Below the pieces are notes generated by a model. That model had not been told where the DNA came from. It saw only the letters and a list, made by a program, of their open reading frames with translations, and searched no databases. From Bernardetiaceae bacterium (GTDB taxonomy: Bacteria; Bacteroidota; Bacteroidia; Cytophagales; Thermoflexibacteraceae): a stretch of DNA of 64,000 nucleotides. The DNA is taken from assembly GCA_025056255.1 (NCBI GenBank), contig JANWVT010000001.1, positions 1 to 64,000 of the forward strand, in the 5' to 3' direction. This document shows, in pieces, positions 36,513-45,508 of this stretch. Both the position numbers and the translations under genes were made by a program. Position 1 is the stretch's first letter; every line of letters begins with the position of its first letter.

Positions 36513-37291
36513 GGTTTTTGTGCAATGGTCAGTACATGCCAAGTATCGGCATCAATGGCAGTGCTGTGGCTGTATCCGCGCAGCGACTCGCGCACCTGAA
36601 AACCTGCTTCTTCTAAAAATGCGCACATTTCCTGCACCAAAAAAAAGCGGTTGCGGTGCGTTTCGGTGTAGCTGTGCGCCTTGCCATTGTTGAAAATTTG
36701 ATGCACCGTAAAGCGGATCTCGGCTATTTGCGTGCGGTAGTCCAACTGTGTTTCCGAAAAGCGCACCACCTCTCCGTCAGGCACTTGCCAGCGACGAATG
36801 CGGGCTTCTTCGTAGTGTCGCGCCATAGTTGCACCATGCCAATACTCTATGATAAAAATACCACCCGATTTAAGTTTGTCGTAAATGCCGTGCAGTGTTT
36901 TGCGGATGGCAGCGTTGGTCAGCACATAGCCCAGCGAATCAAACAAACAGAGCGCCGCATCAAAGTTACTTCCCACTTGTGGCGGCAATTCAGACATATC
37001 CGCCTGCATAAATGACAACATTCCCACAGGCAACCTGCCGCCCCGTTCCCATTCCTGCTGTTTGGCACGCGCTTGCAAAATCATGTCGGCAGAAAGGTCA
37101 GTAGCCGTTATCCGATAGCCCAGCGCAGCCAGTCGCAAGGCATGGTTACCCGTTCCACAGGCAAGTTCCAGTACATTTTTAGCGCCATAAGCTGCTAATT
37201 TTTCATGCAAAAAATCAACTTCTTGCTGATAGGGCTTCTGTTCGTAGAAAAGGTCGTACAGTTCGGCAAAAACAGACTGATAAGCACTCAT
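36509..37291 (-). CDS. Class I SAM-dependent methyltransferase
   Basis: A 260-residue cytoplasmic methyltransferase. AdoMet-binding motif I is VLELACGTGNHALRLA (near residue 40), followed by an acidic residue in ITATDLSADM and SFMQADMSELP. In this cluster it probably methylates a sugar hydroxyl or amino group of the glycan or a precursor. ATGA overlaps join it to the GT4 gene downstream and the aminotransferase gene upstream. Confidence 0.85.
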   Translation of the reverse strand: MSAYQSVFAELYDLFYEQKPYQQEVDFLHEKLAAYGAKNVLELACGTGNHALRLAALGYRITATDLSADMILQARAKQQEWERGGRLPVGMLSFMQADMSELPPQVGSNFDAALCLFDSLGYVLTNAAIRKTLHGIYDKLKSGGIFIIEYWHGATMARHYEEARIRRWQVPDGEVVRFSETQLDYRTQIAEIRFTVHQIFNNGKAHSYTETHRNRFFLVQEMCAFLEEAGFQVRESLRGYSHSTAIDADTWHVLTIAQKP

Positions 37292-38397
37292 GGGCGAATT
37301 GTTCGGATGATTTGGGCAATATGTGCAATGGTTTCCTCGCTCAAAGAATGACTGGAAGGCAAGTAAAGTCCTGTTTCCCAGAGCTTTTCAGCAACAGGGC
37401 AAGGCTCTTGTCGGAAACCTTCTACCAACTGCAAGCAAGGCTGTAAATTCATCGGGCAGAAAAAGGTGCGCGTTTCTACGCCGTTTTGGTATAATTTTTC
37501 GGCAAAAACGTCGCGATTCATGCCAAATTCTTTTTCATCAATTAGGATGCCGTACATCCAGTAAACATGTTTTGCCCAGGGTTCGCAATGCGGCAAAGTC
37601 AGCCCGGGAATATCGGTCAAATACTGATTGTACCAAGCTGCCATTTGAATTTTTTGACCAATGATGCGGTCTAACTTGCGGGTTTGCGCCAATCCCATCG
37701 CCGCCTGCATCCCTGTCATGCGGAAGTTATAGCCGGCTATCTCATGCCGGAATCGGGGTTTGGTAAAGGCAAGGTTTCGTAGAAGGCGTAATTGGTCAGC
37801 CAAGTGGTCATCATTGGTCAGCACCATACCGCCTTCTCCTGTGGTGATAATTTTATTGGCATAAAAACTGAAACAGTTCATATGTCCAAATGAACCTGCT
37901 CGCCTGCCACGTACCTCTGCTCCGTGTGCCTCTGCTGCATCTTCAATCACAACCAAATTATGCCGATTGGCAATTTCCATGAGCCTGTCCATATCCACCG
38001 GATGCCCGTAAAGATGTACGGGAATAATGGCTTTGGTGCGCGGCGTGATTTTAGATTCCAGTAAATCCAGGTCCAGATTCCACGTAACAGCCTCACTGTC
38101 AACAGGAACGGGAATAGCGCCGTTGTAAATAACCGCCAGTGCGGTAGCAATATTGGTACTTGCGCTCAACAGCACCTCATCGCCTTTGCCAATACCCGCC
38201 GCACGAACAGCTAATTGCAGCGCGGTAGTGCCGCTGCTGACTGCCACGCCGTGCTTCATGCCGCAGTAGTCGGCAAAAGCCCGCTCAAAATCGGGGATAT
38301 ATCGCCCAAACGAGCCGGATATTTCACCGCGTTGCAGCGCATCGGCTACGGCAGCTTTTTCTTCGTCGGCTATTTCGGGTTCAAAAACCGGAATCAT
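37288..38397 (-). CDS. DegT/DnrJ/EryC1/StrS sugar aminotransferase
   Basis: A 369-residue PLP-dependent enzyme expected to transaminate a nucleotide-linked keto sugar, giving an amino sugar. SSGTTALQLAVRAAGIG lies in the cofactor site, and EDAAEAHGAEVRGRRAGSFG precedes the PLP lysine in SFYANKIITTGEGGMV (near residue 185). Full family length. The cupin gene directly upstream could supply the keto sugar through isomerisation. ATGA overlaps on both sides. Confidence 0.92.
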   Translation of the reverse strand: MIPVFEPEIADEEKAAVADALQRGEISGSFGRYIPDFERAFADYCGMKHGVAVSSGTTALQLAVRAAGIGKGDEVLLSASTNIATALAVIYNGAIPVPVDSEAVTWNLDLDLLESKITPRTKAIIPVHLYGHPVDMDRLMEIANRHNLVVIEDAAEAHGAEVRGRRAGSFGHMNCFSFYANKIITTGEGGMVLTNDDHLADQLRLLRNLAFTKPRFRHEIAGYNFRMTGMQAAMGLAQTRKLDRIIGQKIQMAAWYNQYLTDIPGLTLPHCEPWAKHVYWMYGILIDEKEFGMNRDVFAEKLYQNGVETRTFFCPMNLQPCLQLVEGFRQEPCPVAEKLWETGLYLPSSHSLSEETIAHIAQIIRTIRP

Positions 38398-38825
38398 GTG
38401 TTTTTCTTTTGAAAATTCACAAATACTTTGTCGTTTTCATCGCCGAGGAAAGGTCCTTGCTTCACGCTGATGCACTGCATATCTTCTATCACCCGGATGG
38501 CATGAACACCATGAATTAGTACGATGCCATCGCCTTGCCGCAGGGTTACTTCGCGCAGCAGTTCACCCTCGTCGCTGTACAGTTCCACAACCACTACACC
38601 GCGCTGCACCACAAACATCTGTTGCAAGTCGTGGATTTCGCGTTTGAAGGGCTTGTGGTAGTGTGGTGGCTCAATAAAGCCAGCCTCGTGTGCCAGCAAA
38701 CCGAACTGAAACGACGATTCGGGCGGCGAAAAGAAGGTCGTTTTCTCTACGCGAATATCCGCCCAAATGATTTCGGCATACTTGGTGCCGTTGTATTCAA
38801 TGATTTCTACTTGGTTGCGGGACAT
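38394..38825 (-). CDS. Cupin-domain protein, possible sugar isomerase or sensor
   Basis: A 143-residue single-domain cupin. The metal or substrate motif is PPHYHKPFKREIHD, and the second conserved strand region has GDGIVLIHGVHAIRV. It resembles WxcM/FdtA-like cupins that isomerise or epimerise dTDP-4-keto sugars, and its place before a DegT aminotransferase fits that. The exact activity is not determined by the sequence. It overlaps the upstream GT-C gene by 29 bases and the aminotransferase gene by 4. Confidence 0.65.
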   Translation of the reverse strand: MSRNQVEIIEYNGTKYAEIIWADIRVEKTTFFSPPESSFQFGLLAHEAGFIEPPHYHKPFKREIHDLQQMFVVQRGVVVVELYSDEGELLREVTLRQGDGIVLIHGVHAIRVIEDMQCISVKQGPFLGDENDKVFVNFQKKNT

Positions 38826-40137
38826 GGTTTTGTTTCAAAGAAAATGCAATACCGAAATAAGTTACAGTTAGAATAAGGCACATGATAGATTCTATAAAAT
38901 TGATATCGCCAAATAGCCCTTTCAACATTAAAATATGCTTAACTAATGGATAAAATAGAATTATCAAGCCTGTTATAGTATAACAAATAAGCAAAGCAAC
39001 AGCTTGCTGGCTTGAACAATATTTACAAAGGATAAGAATACAGACAATAAATGCCATATTCATTCTGTCAACACCACTTGTAATTAATACTAAAACAATA
39101 AAAATCCATAATAAATTACCACAAAACAAGTCAACTTTTTTAAAACTATCTCTAAATGCATCCTTAGCAGATAATAGAAATAATCCTAAAACTGAGATAA
39201 TTTGCATTATTCGCCAATGCTCGGGCAAGAGTAGGTGAAATACTCGCCAAACAGATGAATGTAACGGCATAGAAGCAGATGAACCATGTTCAAAACGTTG
39301 TATCATTGGATATAATACTTCGGGAATAAAAGGTAAAAAAGAAATGAACACTATTGAAAAAGTAATTATTCCGAATATAAATGACATTTTAATGAATGAA
39401 TGCATATCAGACTTCTTTTGCCATAATCTTATAATTGCTATGGGTATCAAAAAAGCAGCAACAGCCTTATAGGCAATAGCTACCCCTATAACTAAGGCAC
39501 TCCAATACAAGAAATTAGTTTTTGAATTATCATATATCAACAATAAGAATAGCAGCATTAGAAGTGTTTCGGTACCTTTATCTCCCGGATTTACAATACT
39601 CCAACTAATAAGAAAAGGCGAGCAAATACCTACTACTATATTAGCAAAGAACTTTATATTATCCTTTAATTTCCAATTTTTAATGATGAACAAGTATATT
39701 ATTCCACATAAAATAGCATCAAAAAAAGCAAAGTAATATCTAAACCCTTCGGGTGAGTAAAACAGTTTATATATCAGTGCTAAATTGAGTTGTGTTAAAG
39801 GCAAATGACTGGCTGCACAATAATCCCATATTTCCTGACTTTGTGCAGTGTAATCTTGATAAGCATAGTCATCTTTTCTAAGCTGGTTTCTTATTTCTTT
39901 TGAATCTTCGTAGTCATAAGGATTAATTCCCATTGCAGTCAGCTGCCCTCCATCCATGTACATTAATAAGTCTATATTTGTATTAAGTTCAGGAGTAAAC
40001 CATATTAACCACCATCTCAATGCAAGACTTATTAGTGTAGTCCCAAAGAATGCTACTAAGGTATTTTGCTTACTAATAAGCCACGCCAACGGTAGTATGA
40101 GAATTAATACAATTAATAACTCCAAATAGGCGCTCAT
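38797..40137 (-). CDS. Polytopic GT-C-like glycosyltransferase
   Basis: A 446-residue membrane protein with about ten or more hydrophobic segments. The first periplasmic loop has YMDGGQLTAMGINPYDYED, reminiscent of polyprenyl-phosphate mannosyltransferases (GINPY). It should use a lipid-linked sugar at the outer face of the inner membrane. The region is far more AT-rich than the flanking genes, with many ATA and TTA codons. Joined to the gene upstream by ATGA and to the cupin gene by a 29-base overlap. Assignment to a particular GT family is uncertain. Confidence 0.62.
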   Translation of the reverse strand: MSAYLELLIVLILILPLAWLISKQNTLVAFFGTTLISLALRWWLIWFTPELNTNIDLLMYMDGGQLTAMGINPYDYEDSKEIRNQLRKDDYAYQDYTAQSQEIWDYCAASHLPLTQLNLALIYKLFYSPEGFRYYFAFFDAILCGIIYLFIIKNWKLKDNIKFFANIVVGICSPFLISWSIVNPGDKGTETLLMLLFLLLIYDNSKTNFLYWSALVIGVAIAYKAVAAFLIPIAIIRLWQKKSDMHSFIKMSFIFGIITFSIVFISFLPFIPEVLYPMIQRFEHGSSASMPLHSSVWRVFHLLLPEHWRIMQIISVLGLFLLSAKDAFRDSFKKVDLFCGNLLWIFIVLVLITSGVDRMNMAFIVCILILCKYCSSQQAVALLICYTITGLIILFYPLVKHILMLKGLFGDINFIESIMCLILTVTYFGIAFSLKQNHVPQPSRNH

Positions 40138-41651
40138 TTTACTAATAAAAATATTCTAAGTTTTGGATTAATACTCTGTAAGTATTCTCTTTCTTTAAAA
40201 CTTAATCCCTCGTAGGAGTATACGTAATAAGATTGAAAATGAGGCTTTTCAAAGATTAATTCTTTATATTGTAGAGAGCGATAAGAATCTATAACAATAG
40301 GATGAAAATATGCAAAATTTACAAAAAAAAACTTTTGTTGAGAAGCTGTTAGCGTACTCTTTGGACGGTAGGCTACATTTTCTATTTCAAATGCCAAGTT
40401 ATTATTATAATTTTCCTTTTCAATAGAAGTATCTACCCATTTGTCTATTCCATAGGTTAGTAACACATCTCTGGGATAAGCAATATTAATAAAAGCATTA
40501 TTTTTAATAAGAAAATCAACAAAAACGATTAACACAAAAACTAATATAATTCTTAGAAAAAAGATGATACGTACCTTCTCAATTATATAATTTATTGTAA
40601 TACAAAATGATATAGCGAAAAGCGGCATAAACATGTGAAGTATTCTGCCATAAAAAACCATTTTTCTCAGGAAATAACATTGTAATGCATACATGATTAA
40701 AAATAAAAATGCAATAGTGCTGATTATAAGAATATAGCTTGACGAATGATTTTTTTTTAAGTTTAAAAAAATAGGTATAAACATCATTAAAATTAATACC
40801 CAACCTGTAAAGTATTCTACTTGCCAAAGATATAGAAAAGGATAAACAAGACCTTCATCAAAACTTCCTTGTGTAATGGTACCCGATAAATTTTTCAAAG
40901 AGCTAATATACGAATATCCTCCTATTCTTGTAACGATTTCCCAAAAAGCCAGCACAGAAAAAATACCAACGGCTAATTTAAAAAAGTTTTGTAAATTGCT
41001 GTCAAAGATTGATTTAACGAAAATAGCAGTAGATATTATCCCTACAAACAAAAAATAACCCGGATAAATAGTGAACCCCAACCCCAATAGGAATCCTACA
41101 AACCAATAGTTAATAAAACTCCTAATAGGGAGTGTGAAATATATAGCAGCTAAAAAAAAGCACAATGAATTATCGTAAGGTAGCAAGTGCCTAATATAAA
41201 AACCATGATTCAATAACCCACAATAAACAATTGTGCATACCAAAGATATTAGGCGCTGGCATGATTGTTCTTTGGAGTAATAAAGACATATTTTATAAAA
41301 TAAAAAGGTGTTTAACAAAACAACTAAATAATTTTGAAACTGCGGTATAAAGTTAGAACGATTTACAGGTAAGCCCGTTAATTTGTACCATATTACTTGA
41401 ATGATAGCAAATGGGAAACGAACTAATAGTTCAGCAGGGCGACCATTGGTGTCTATTAACGCTTTACAGAATTTGTCATAGTCTCCTTGTTTAATTGCTT
41501 CTATTAAACCAAATACTAAGTCATATCTCCACTCGTCTGTAATCGCATAAGCGCCTATACCGATATAGAAAAACTTAAATAATAACATAATTAGAATAAG
41601 TACCCATAGTACATATTCTACTTTTTTCACATTCAAGAAATTTACATTCAT
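40134..41651 (-). CDS. Polytopic membrane glycosyltransferase-like protein
   Basis: A 505-residue inner-membrane protein with about eleven hydrophobic segments and a C-terminal soluble part. AITDEWRYD near residue 37 resembles the acidic pair in the first loop of GT-C enzymes. It may add a sugar from a polyprenyl phosphate donor, or act in glycan export or polymerisation; the sequence does not settle this. It shares the strong AT bias of its downstream neighbour, so the two probably entered the cluster together. ATGA overlaps at both ends. Confidence 0.55.
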   Translation of the reverse strand: MNVNFLNVKKVEYVLWVLILIMLLFKFFYIGIGAYAITDEWRYDLVFGLIEAIKQGDYDKFCKALIDTNGRPAELLVRFPFAIIQVIWYKLTGLPVNRSNFIPQFQNYLVVLLNTFLFYKICLYYSKEQSCQRLISLVCTIVYCGLLNHGFYIRHLLPYDNSLCFFLAAIYFTLPIRSFINYWFVGFLLGLGFTIYPGYFLFVGIISTAIFVKSIFDSNLQNFFKLAVGIFSVLAFWEIVTRIGGYSYISSLKNLSGTITQGSFDEGLVYPFLYLWQVEYFTGWVLILMMFIPIFLNLKKNHSSSYILIISTIAFLFLIMYALQCYFLRKMVFYGRILHMFMPLFAISFCITINYIIEKVRIIFFLRIILVFVLIVFVDFLIKNNAFINIAYPRDVLLTYGIDKWVDTSIEKENYNNNLAFEIENVAYRPKSTLTASQQKFFFVNFAYFHPIVIDSYRSLQYKELIFEKPHFQSYYVYSYEGLSFKEREYLQSINPKLRIFLLVK

Positions 41652-42574
41652 AATTTGAATATTTGCCCACTTATAACCTCTACCACCTCACACCCCTTGA
41701 TAGCTTCCAGACGTGCCTCGCCAATCAAAAAGGTCAGATTTCCTGCCACATCGCGCGACTCGCGGAAACGCGACTCTACAAAACCTTGCCGAGCGGTGAG
41801 CGGCGGCAATACATTGCGGTCTTTGCGGATAAAATAAGCATTATTTCCTGCACTGTTGCAACCGACAAAATCGTAGCCTTTTTGCTCGGCTAAGTAGCAA
41901 AAGGCAGCCAGCGAAGCCCCCCAGTACAAGCCTGTAAAATGCGCCCGATGACGCTGAAAATCAGGTTGATAGGGTACAGATATAGCCCTTTCCGCACCAA
42001 AAACACTGTTGTATTCGGCAATGACTATCACGGGGTTTACCGCCTCAATTGCTTGCCAAACCCAATAGTCGTTGCCGTCTATGTCTATGCTGAGCAAGCC
42101 AATTTCGCCTGTGAAGCCGTTTTTTACAAAAATATTATTGATGTTTTCGCGGGTAATAAATGCACCTACGGCGGTTAAATCGTAGCGCCAGCAGAGGTCG
42201 CTGCGGCGTACTGCTGCCATCAGGTCGCTGTCGCCGTCTATAATCAGCCCGCGCCAATTGTTGTGCATCAACAAAAAGCGGGTATTGGCTTCTTTGTAGC
42301 TTTCTACGCCAAACTCTATGAAAATTTCAGGCAGCGGTTTGAGTTTTTCAATCAAAAATTGGATGATGCCATCGTCACCAAACTGCGAAAACACCTGAAA
42401 TTCAGCATCTTGCAGTGTTGCTATGCTATTGCCTCGTACCTGCTCGCGCAATTGACGTGCTGCCATGCTACCCAGCAAAAAGCGATTGGCAAGTGTGGCT
42501 CGTTCCACGTTGTCTAAACGTGAAAGCAGGTCAGTTTGCAGTTTATGTACTATTTTTTTGATGAGGCTTTTCAT
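41648..42574 (-). CDS. FkbM-like methyltransferase-family protein
   Basis: A 308-residue protein with a Rossmann-like centre. FIEFGVESYKEANTRFLL resembles methyltransferase motif I, GLIIDGDSD motif II, and LLSIDIDGNDYWVW the FkbM motif in which an acidic residue binds the cofactor. It probably O-methylates a sugar or lipid intermediate. No membrane segments. It begins 34 bases after the stop of the TIGR04325-like gene, the gap being filled by a direct repeat, and ends in an ATGA overlap. Confidence 0.6.
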   Translation of the reverse strand: MKSLIKKIVHKLQTDLLSRLDNVERATLANRFLLGSMAARQLREQVRGNSIATLQDAEFQVFSQFGDDGIIQFLIEKLKPLPEIFIEFGVESYKEANTRFLLMHNNWRGLIIDGDSDLMAAVRRSDLCWRYDLTAVGAFITRENINNIFVKNGFTGEIGLLSIDIDGNDYWVWQAIEAVNPVIVIAEYNSVFGAERAISVPYQPDFQRHRAHFTGLYWGASLAAFCYLAEQKGYDFVGCNSAGNNAYFIRKDRNVLPPLTARQGFVESRFRESRDVAGNLTFLIGEARLEAIKGCEVVEVISGQIFKL

Positions 42575-42580
42575 GTTTGA

Positions 42581-42628
42581 ATTTTTTACCGCAAATGGCG
42601 CTGAGATTTTACCGCAAGGTACGCTGAG
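42581..42628. repeat. Two-copy 23-base direct repeat at a gene end
   Basis: Units attttttaccgcaaatggcgctgag and attttaccgcaaggtacgctgag follow each other. The second copy includes the stop codon and last seven or so codons of the methyltransferase gene 42609-43439. Similar ACCGCAAAG..CGC repeats are common between bacteroidete genes. Confidence 0.6.
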
Positions 42629-43439
42629 GGGTGTTTTTCATGAAACACAACCAACAAAAGTTATGAAACCAGCGCGGCAGTCCTGCAACGCGGGCTGCAA
42701 TGTTATCTAATGATTTTCCTTCTGCAAGCAATTGATAATCAGGTGTAAACTGTGCCAGAAAATGCTGCTGGCTGAATATCCAGCTTGGAAAACTTGTTCT
42801 AAAATTTTTATCCTGTTGTATAAACTGACAAGTAATTAAATTTTTACTCCCGTCGTATAATGGGATGCGATGAACAAAGCAGTAGTAAGGTTCAACCGAC
42901 AATAATTGTTGAATAAAGTTTTGGTAATTCTCAATATAATTAAAAACTCCCGAAGCAAGTACAAAAAGCCCTGCTTTCTCGGGAATATCGGCTGCCTGAT
43001 AATAAAATTGCAGCACTTTATCACCCTGAAACAGTTCTTGCCCCAGTGCGACATAGTGCGGCTGTTCTACCACATACCACTGAATATCAAGCCCTTGCAG
43101 CAATGCCCGATGCTGAAACCAAGTGCTGCCGAGCGACCCGCCAAAGTCTAATACGCGCAGTTTCCCATTGTTTTCTAACGCGGCTTTTAATAAGAAGCTA
43201 AGCAGCGGATAGTCATAAAATGGCTTGTAAAACAACTTGCCGTCCCGTTCAAACAATGCCTTACCTTCTTTCACTGCCATTGCTGCCTTTTTAATGCGCT
43301 CTAAAATAGCAGCGTCATCATAGCCCTTTGCCTGCTGCATAGCAGTTTCCCAGTCGGGAAAATTGCCTTTCCAATAAATCGGATAGGTCTGCTCAAAGAA
43401 GAAAGTATCGCGGATTTTATGGATGATGCGCTGTATCAT
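42609..43439 (-). CDS. TIGR04325-family putative methyltransferase
   Basis: A 276-residue protein matching my recollection of the TIGR04325 family of polysaccharide-locus methyltransferases: WETAMQQAKGYDDAAILERI at the start, then LRVLDFGGSLGSTWFQHRAL as the AdoMet-binding motif and WYVVEQPHYVALG. Substrate unknown. The final residues (TPQRTLR) are encoded by a short direct repeat that runs on into the intergenic gap, so the C-terminus seems to have been reshaped by it. It overlaps the stop of the glycosyltransferase gene upstream by ATGA. Confidence 0.75.
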   Translation of the reverse strand: MIQRIIHKIRDTFFFEQTYPIYWKGNFPDWETAMQQAKGYDDAAILERIKKAAMAVKEGKALFERDGKLFYKPFYDYPLLSFLLKAALENNGKLRVLDFGGSLGSTWFQHRALLQGLDIQWYVVEQPHYVALGQELFQGDKVLQFYYQAADIPEKAGLFVLASGVFNYIENYQNFIQQLLSVEPYYCFVHRIPLYDGSKNLITCQFIQQDKNFRTSFPSWIFSQQHFLAQFTPDYQLLAEGKSLDNIAARVAGLPRWFHNFCWLCFMKNTPQRTLR

Positions 43440-44365
43440 TTGCCTGTGTTAGCATTCAAAGATAGCATTTTTTTAATGCGCCCAATGTATTTTTTCCAGA
43501 GCGGCGGCATGTAGTTTTGGGCGGCTAGGTATTGTACAATTGCCGCTCGGGCTGCTTGGTTCGGGACAGGCGGCTGAGGCTGCACTTCTATTGGATGAGC
43601 AGCTAATTGTACTCGATAAAAATCTTCACTGCCAGCATGTGTGCCGCTTTCATCGTTGCCAATATTTTCAACTAAAGTTTTACCCGGATAGAGGGTTAGT
43701 TTTTCTGCCAGAAACAGCGAGGCATACCAACGAATTGCCCAAGAGTCATTTTTGCCATTTACTTGGTCGGCAAGCATGTTGTAGTACGGGTATGTATTGT
43801 CATAGTTAAAACGACTTATTAGTTGCCGACGCTTGAGTTCTTGCATCAAATATTTACCATCAGGGTTGAACAGTTGCCATGCACGCTGCCAAGTAGCCCA
43901 ACCCCAGCATCCCGGGTCGTTCAGGAAAAAAGTTTCGGGCAGATTCGGGATGTCGTAAATGTAGGCAGTAACAGCAGCTACTTCGAGCGTGTGTGCATAG
44001 CATTGCAGTGCATTGTTCATGTAGCGCAAAAAATACGGCGAAGTTACTATGTCATCTTCTAGCACGATAACTTGCCCATGGCAATTGACCACTTGTGTTA
44101 CGCCTGCAACAATAGAATTAGCAAGCCCTTGATTTTCAGCCTTTTCTTCAACAATAATTTCCTTAAATCGCCAATTTTGGCGAATGAGGCGACGAACAGC
44201 AGCAATATTGGTTTGATCAGTTTCCGAAGCATCGGGTTTGGCACCATCTGCAAAAATATAGAGCATACTTTCCGCTGCACCTTCGTTTTGTTGCAGCGTT
44301 TCTAGCGTTCTTTGCAAATGCCAAGGACGCTTGTAGCAAAACAAAGCTATTGGGGCATAGTTCAT
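43436..44365 (-). CDS. GT-A glycosyltransferase (GNT-I-like)
   Basis: A 309-residue cytoplasmic glycosyltransferase. MNYAPIALFCYKRPWHLQRTLETL opens the fold, and VIVLEDDIVTSPYFLRYM contains the metal-binding acidic motif in the form seen in GNT-I-like enzymes. GCWGWATWQRAW is a further family mark. ATG 44365 gives an ATGA overlap with the gene upstream, so it is preferred to the ORF track start six codons earlier. Confidence 0.82.
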   Translation of the reverse strand: MNYAPIALFCYKRPWHLQRTLETLQQNEGAAESMLYIFADGAKPDASETDQTNIAAVRRLIRQNWRFKEIIVEEKAENQGLANSIVAGVTQVVNCHGQVIVLEDDIVTSPYFLRYMNNALQCYAHTLEVAAVTAYIYDIPNLPETFFLNDPGCWGWATWQRAWQLFNPDGKYLMQELKRRQLISRFNYDNTYPYYNMLADQVNGKNDSWAIRWYASLFLAEKLTLYPGKTLVENIGNDESGTHAGSEDFYRVQLAAHPIEVQPQPPVPNQAARAAIVQYLAAQNYMPPLWKKYIGRIKKMLSLNANTGK

Positions 44366-45507
44366 TTCTTGATAACTACGCATTGAATACTTCGCTCAAA
44401 CTCAGAGTGAAAGGCATAATCTGCTATGCTTTCCTGATTGTCGGCAATAAAGTAAAATAAAAAGTCGCGCACATTAGCAAAGGTTACCCATTCGGTTTCA
44501 AAGGTAAAATACTCCGTTACCCGATAGGAAACCGATAGCTTTTCCAATAAGCGATTGATTTTTTGGAACAATCCCGCCAACCGCGCGTTCTCTGTGGCAC
44601 GAATGGGGTCAAAGGTTTGTCGAACTATTAGTGCTGCCTCCGAAGGCAAACTATGGAACCTCTTTGCAAAAGCAACATATGACTGCAAAGTGGGGTATTC
44701 AAAGGTGAATGTTGTTGTGCCATCAGCAAGCGCTGTATCTATATTCTCGAAAATTGTCAACGCTGGGCGTCGTGGTTCTTGCAATGCTTGGTTCAAATAG
44801 GGTGTCTTGATTTCGGTTTTGCGCTTTTCGTATTTTTCCATTGCTTTGAGCCAAAGCACAGGCATCAGTTCTTCGGTAGAGGCAGGTGGATGCCATTGGT
44901 GAAAGGTTGGCGCTTCTTGTATGGAAAGTACTTTGCGGACTAAACCAATTTTGCGCAAGCGTTTTTTCAAATCCATATCTTCTACGCCCCACACCTTGAA
45001 GTACTCGTCAAAGCCGCCGATTTCGTACATGGCTTTTCGGGGTACAACAACAAGCCCACCGCTTTCGCTAATGGAATTAACAGGATAGCTGTAAGATTTA
45101 TCAAAGCGCAACTGTTCAAAGTTTGTCTGCTCGGGCGGTAGATAATAGCACTGATACTGTAGAAAAGAATGGTCATCTATTTTTTCTAATGCGGCTTGTG
45201 CAAAATGAGGCGGATAAATCAAGTCTACGTCCACTATAGCCAAATAATGTCCTTTTGCAGCTCTTATACCAATGTTGATGGCATGTGCCCTCGACCAAAA
45301 TTGCCTGCGTGCGTTGTAGTAAATGTAGATGATGCCTTTACTTTGGCAAAGCGATGCAATAGCTTGTTGCTCAGCATCGTTGCTGCCGTAATCGGTCAGA
45401 ATAATTTCAAAGTTACCATCCAATTTTTGGTTTTGAAGAGAATGTAAACACCTTGTTACACGCTCTATTTCACGGTTGCGATAGGGTATAATGAATGATA
45501 AATCCAT
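44362..45507 (-). CDS. GT2-family glycosyltransferase
   Basis: A 381-residue protein with an N-terminal GT-A domain: LSFIIPYRNREIERVTRCL, DYGSND, then YLAIVDVDLIYPPHFA with the metal-binding acidic triad and GGFDEYFKVWGVEDMDLKKRL as in the galactosyltransferase C-terminal type. The last 150 residues form an additional domain I do not recognise. The track starts at a TTG; ATG 45507 places the start 1 base after the asnB stop. Confidence 0.83.
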   Translation of the reverse strand: MDLSFIIPYRNREIERVTRCLHSLQNQKLDGNFEIILTDYGSNDAEQQAIASLCQSKGIIYIYYNARRQFWSRAHAINIGIRAAKGHYLAIVDVDLIYPPHFAQAALEKIDDHSFLQYQCYYLPPEQTNFEQLRFDKSYSYPVNSISESGGLVVVPRKAMYEIGGFDEYFKVWGVEDMDLKKRLRKIGLVRKVLSIQEAPTFHQWHPPASTEELMPVLWLKAMEKYEKRKTEIKTPYLNQALQEPRRPALTIFENIDTALADGTTTFTFEYPTLQSYVAFAKRFHSLPSEAALIVRQTFDPIRATENARLAGLFQKINRLLEKLSVSYRVTEYFTFETEWVTFANVRDFLFYFIADNQESIADYAFHSEFERSIQCVVIKK

Positions 45508-45508
45508 G

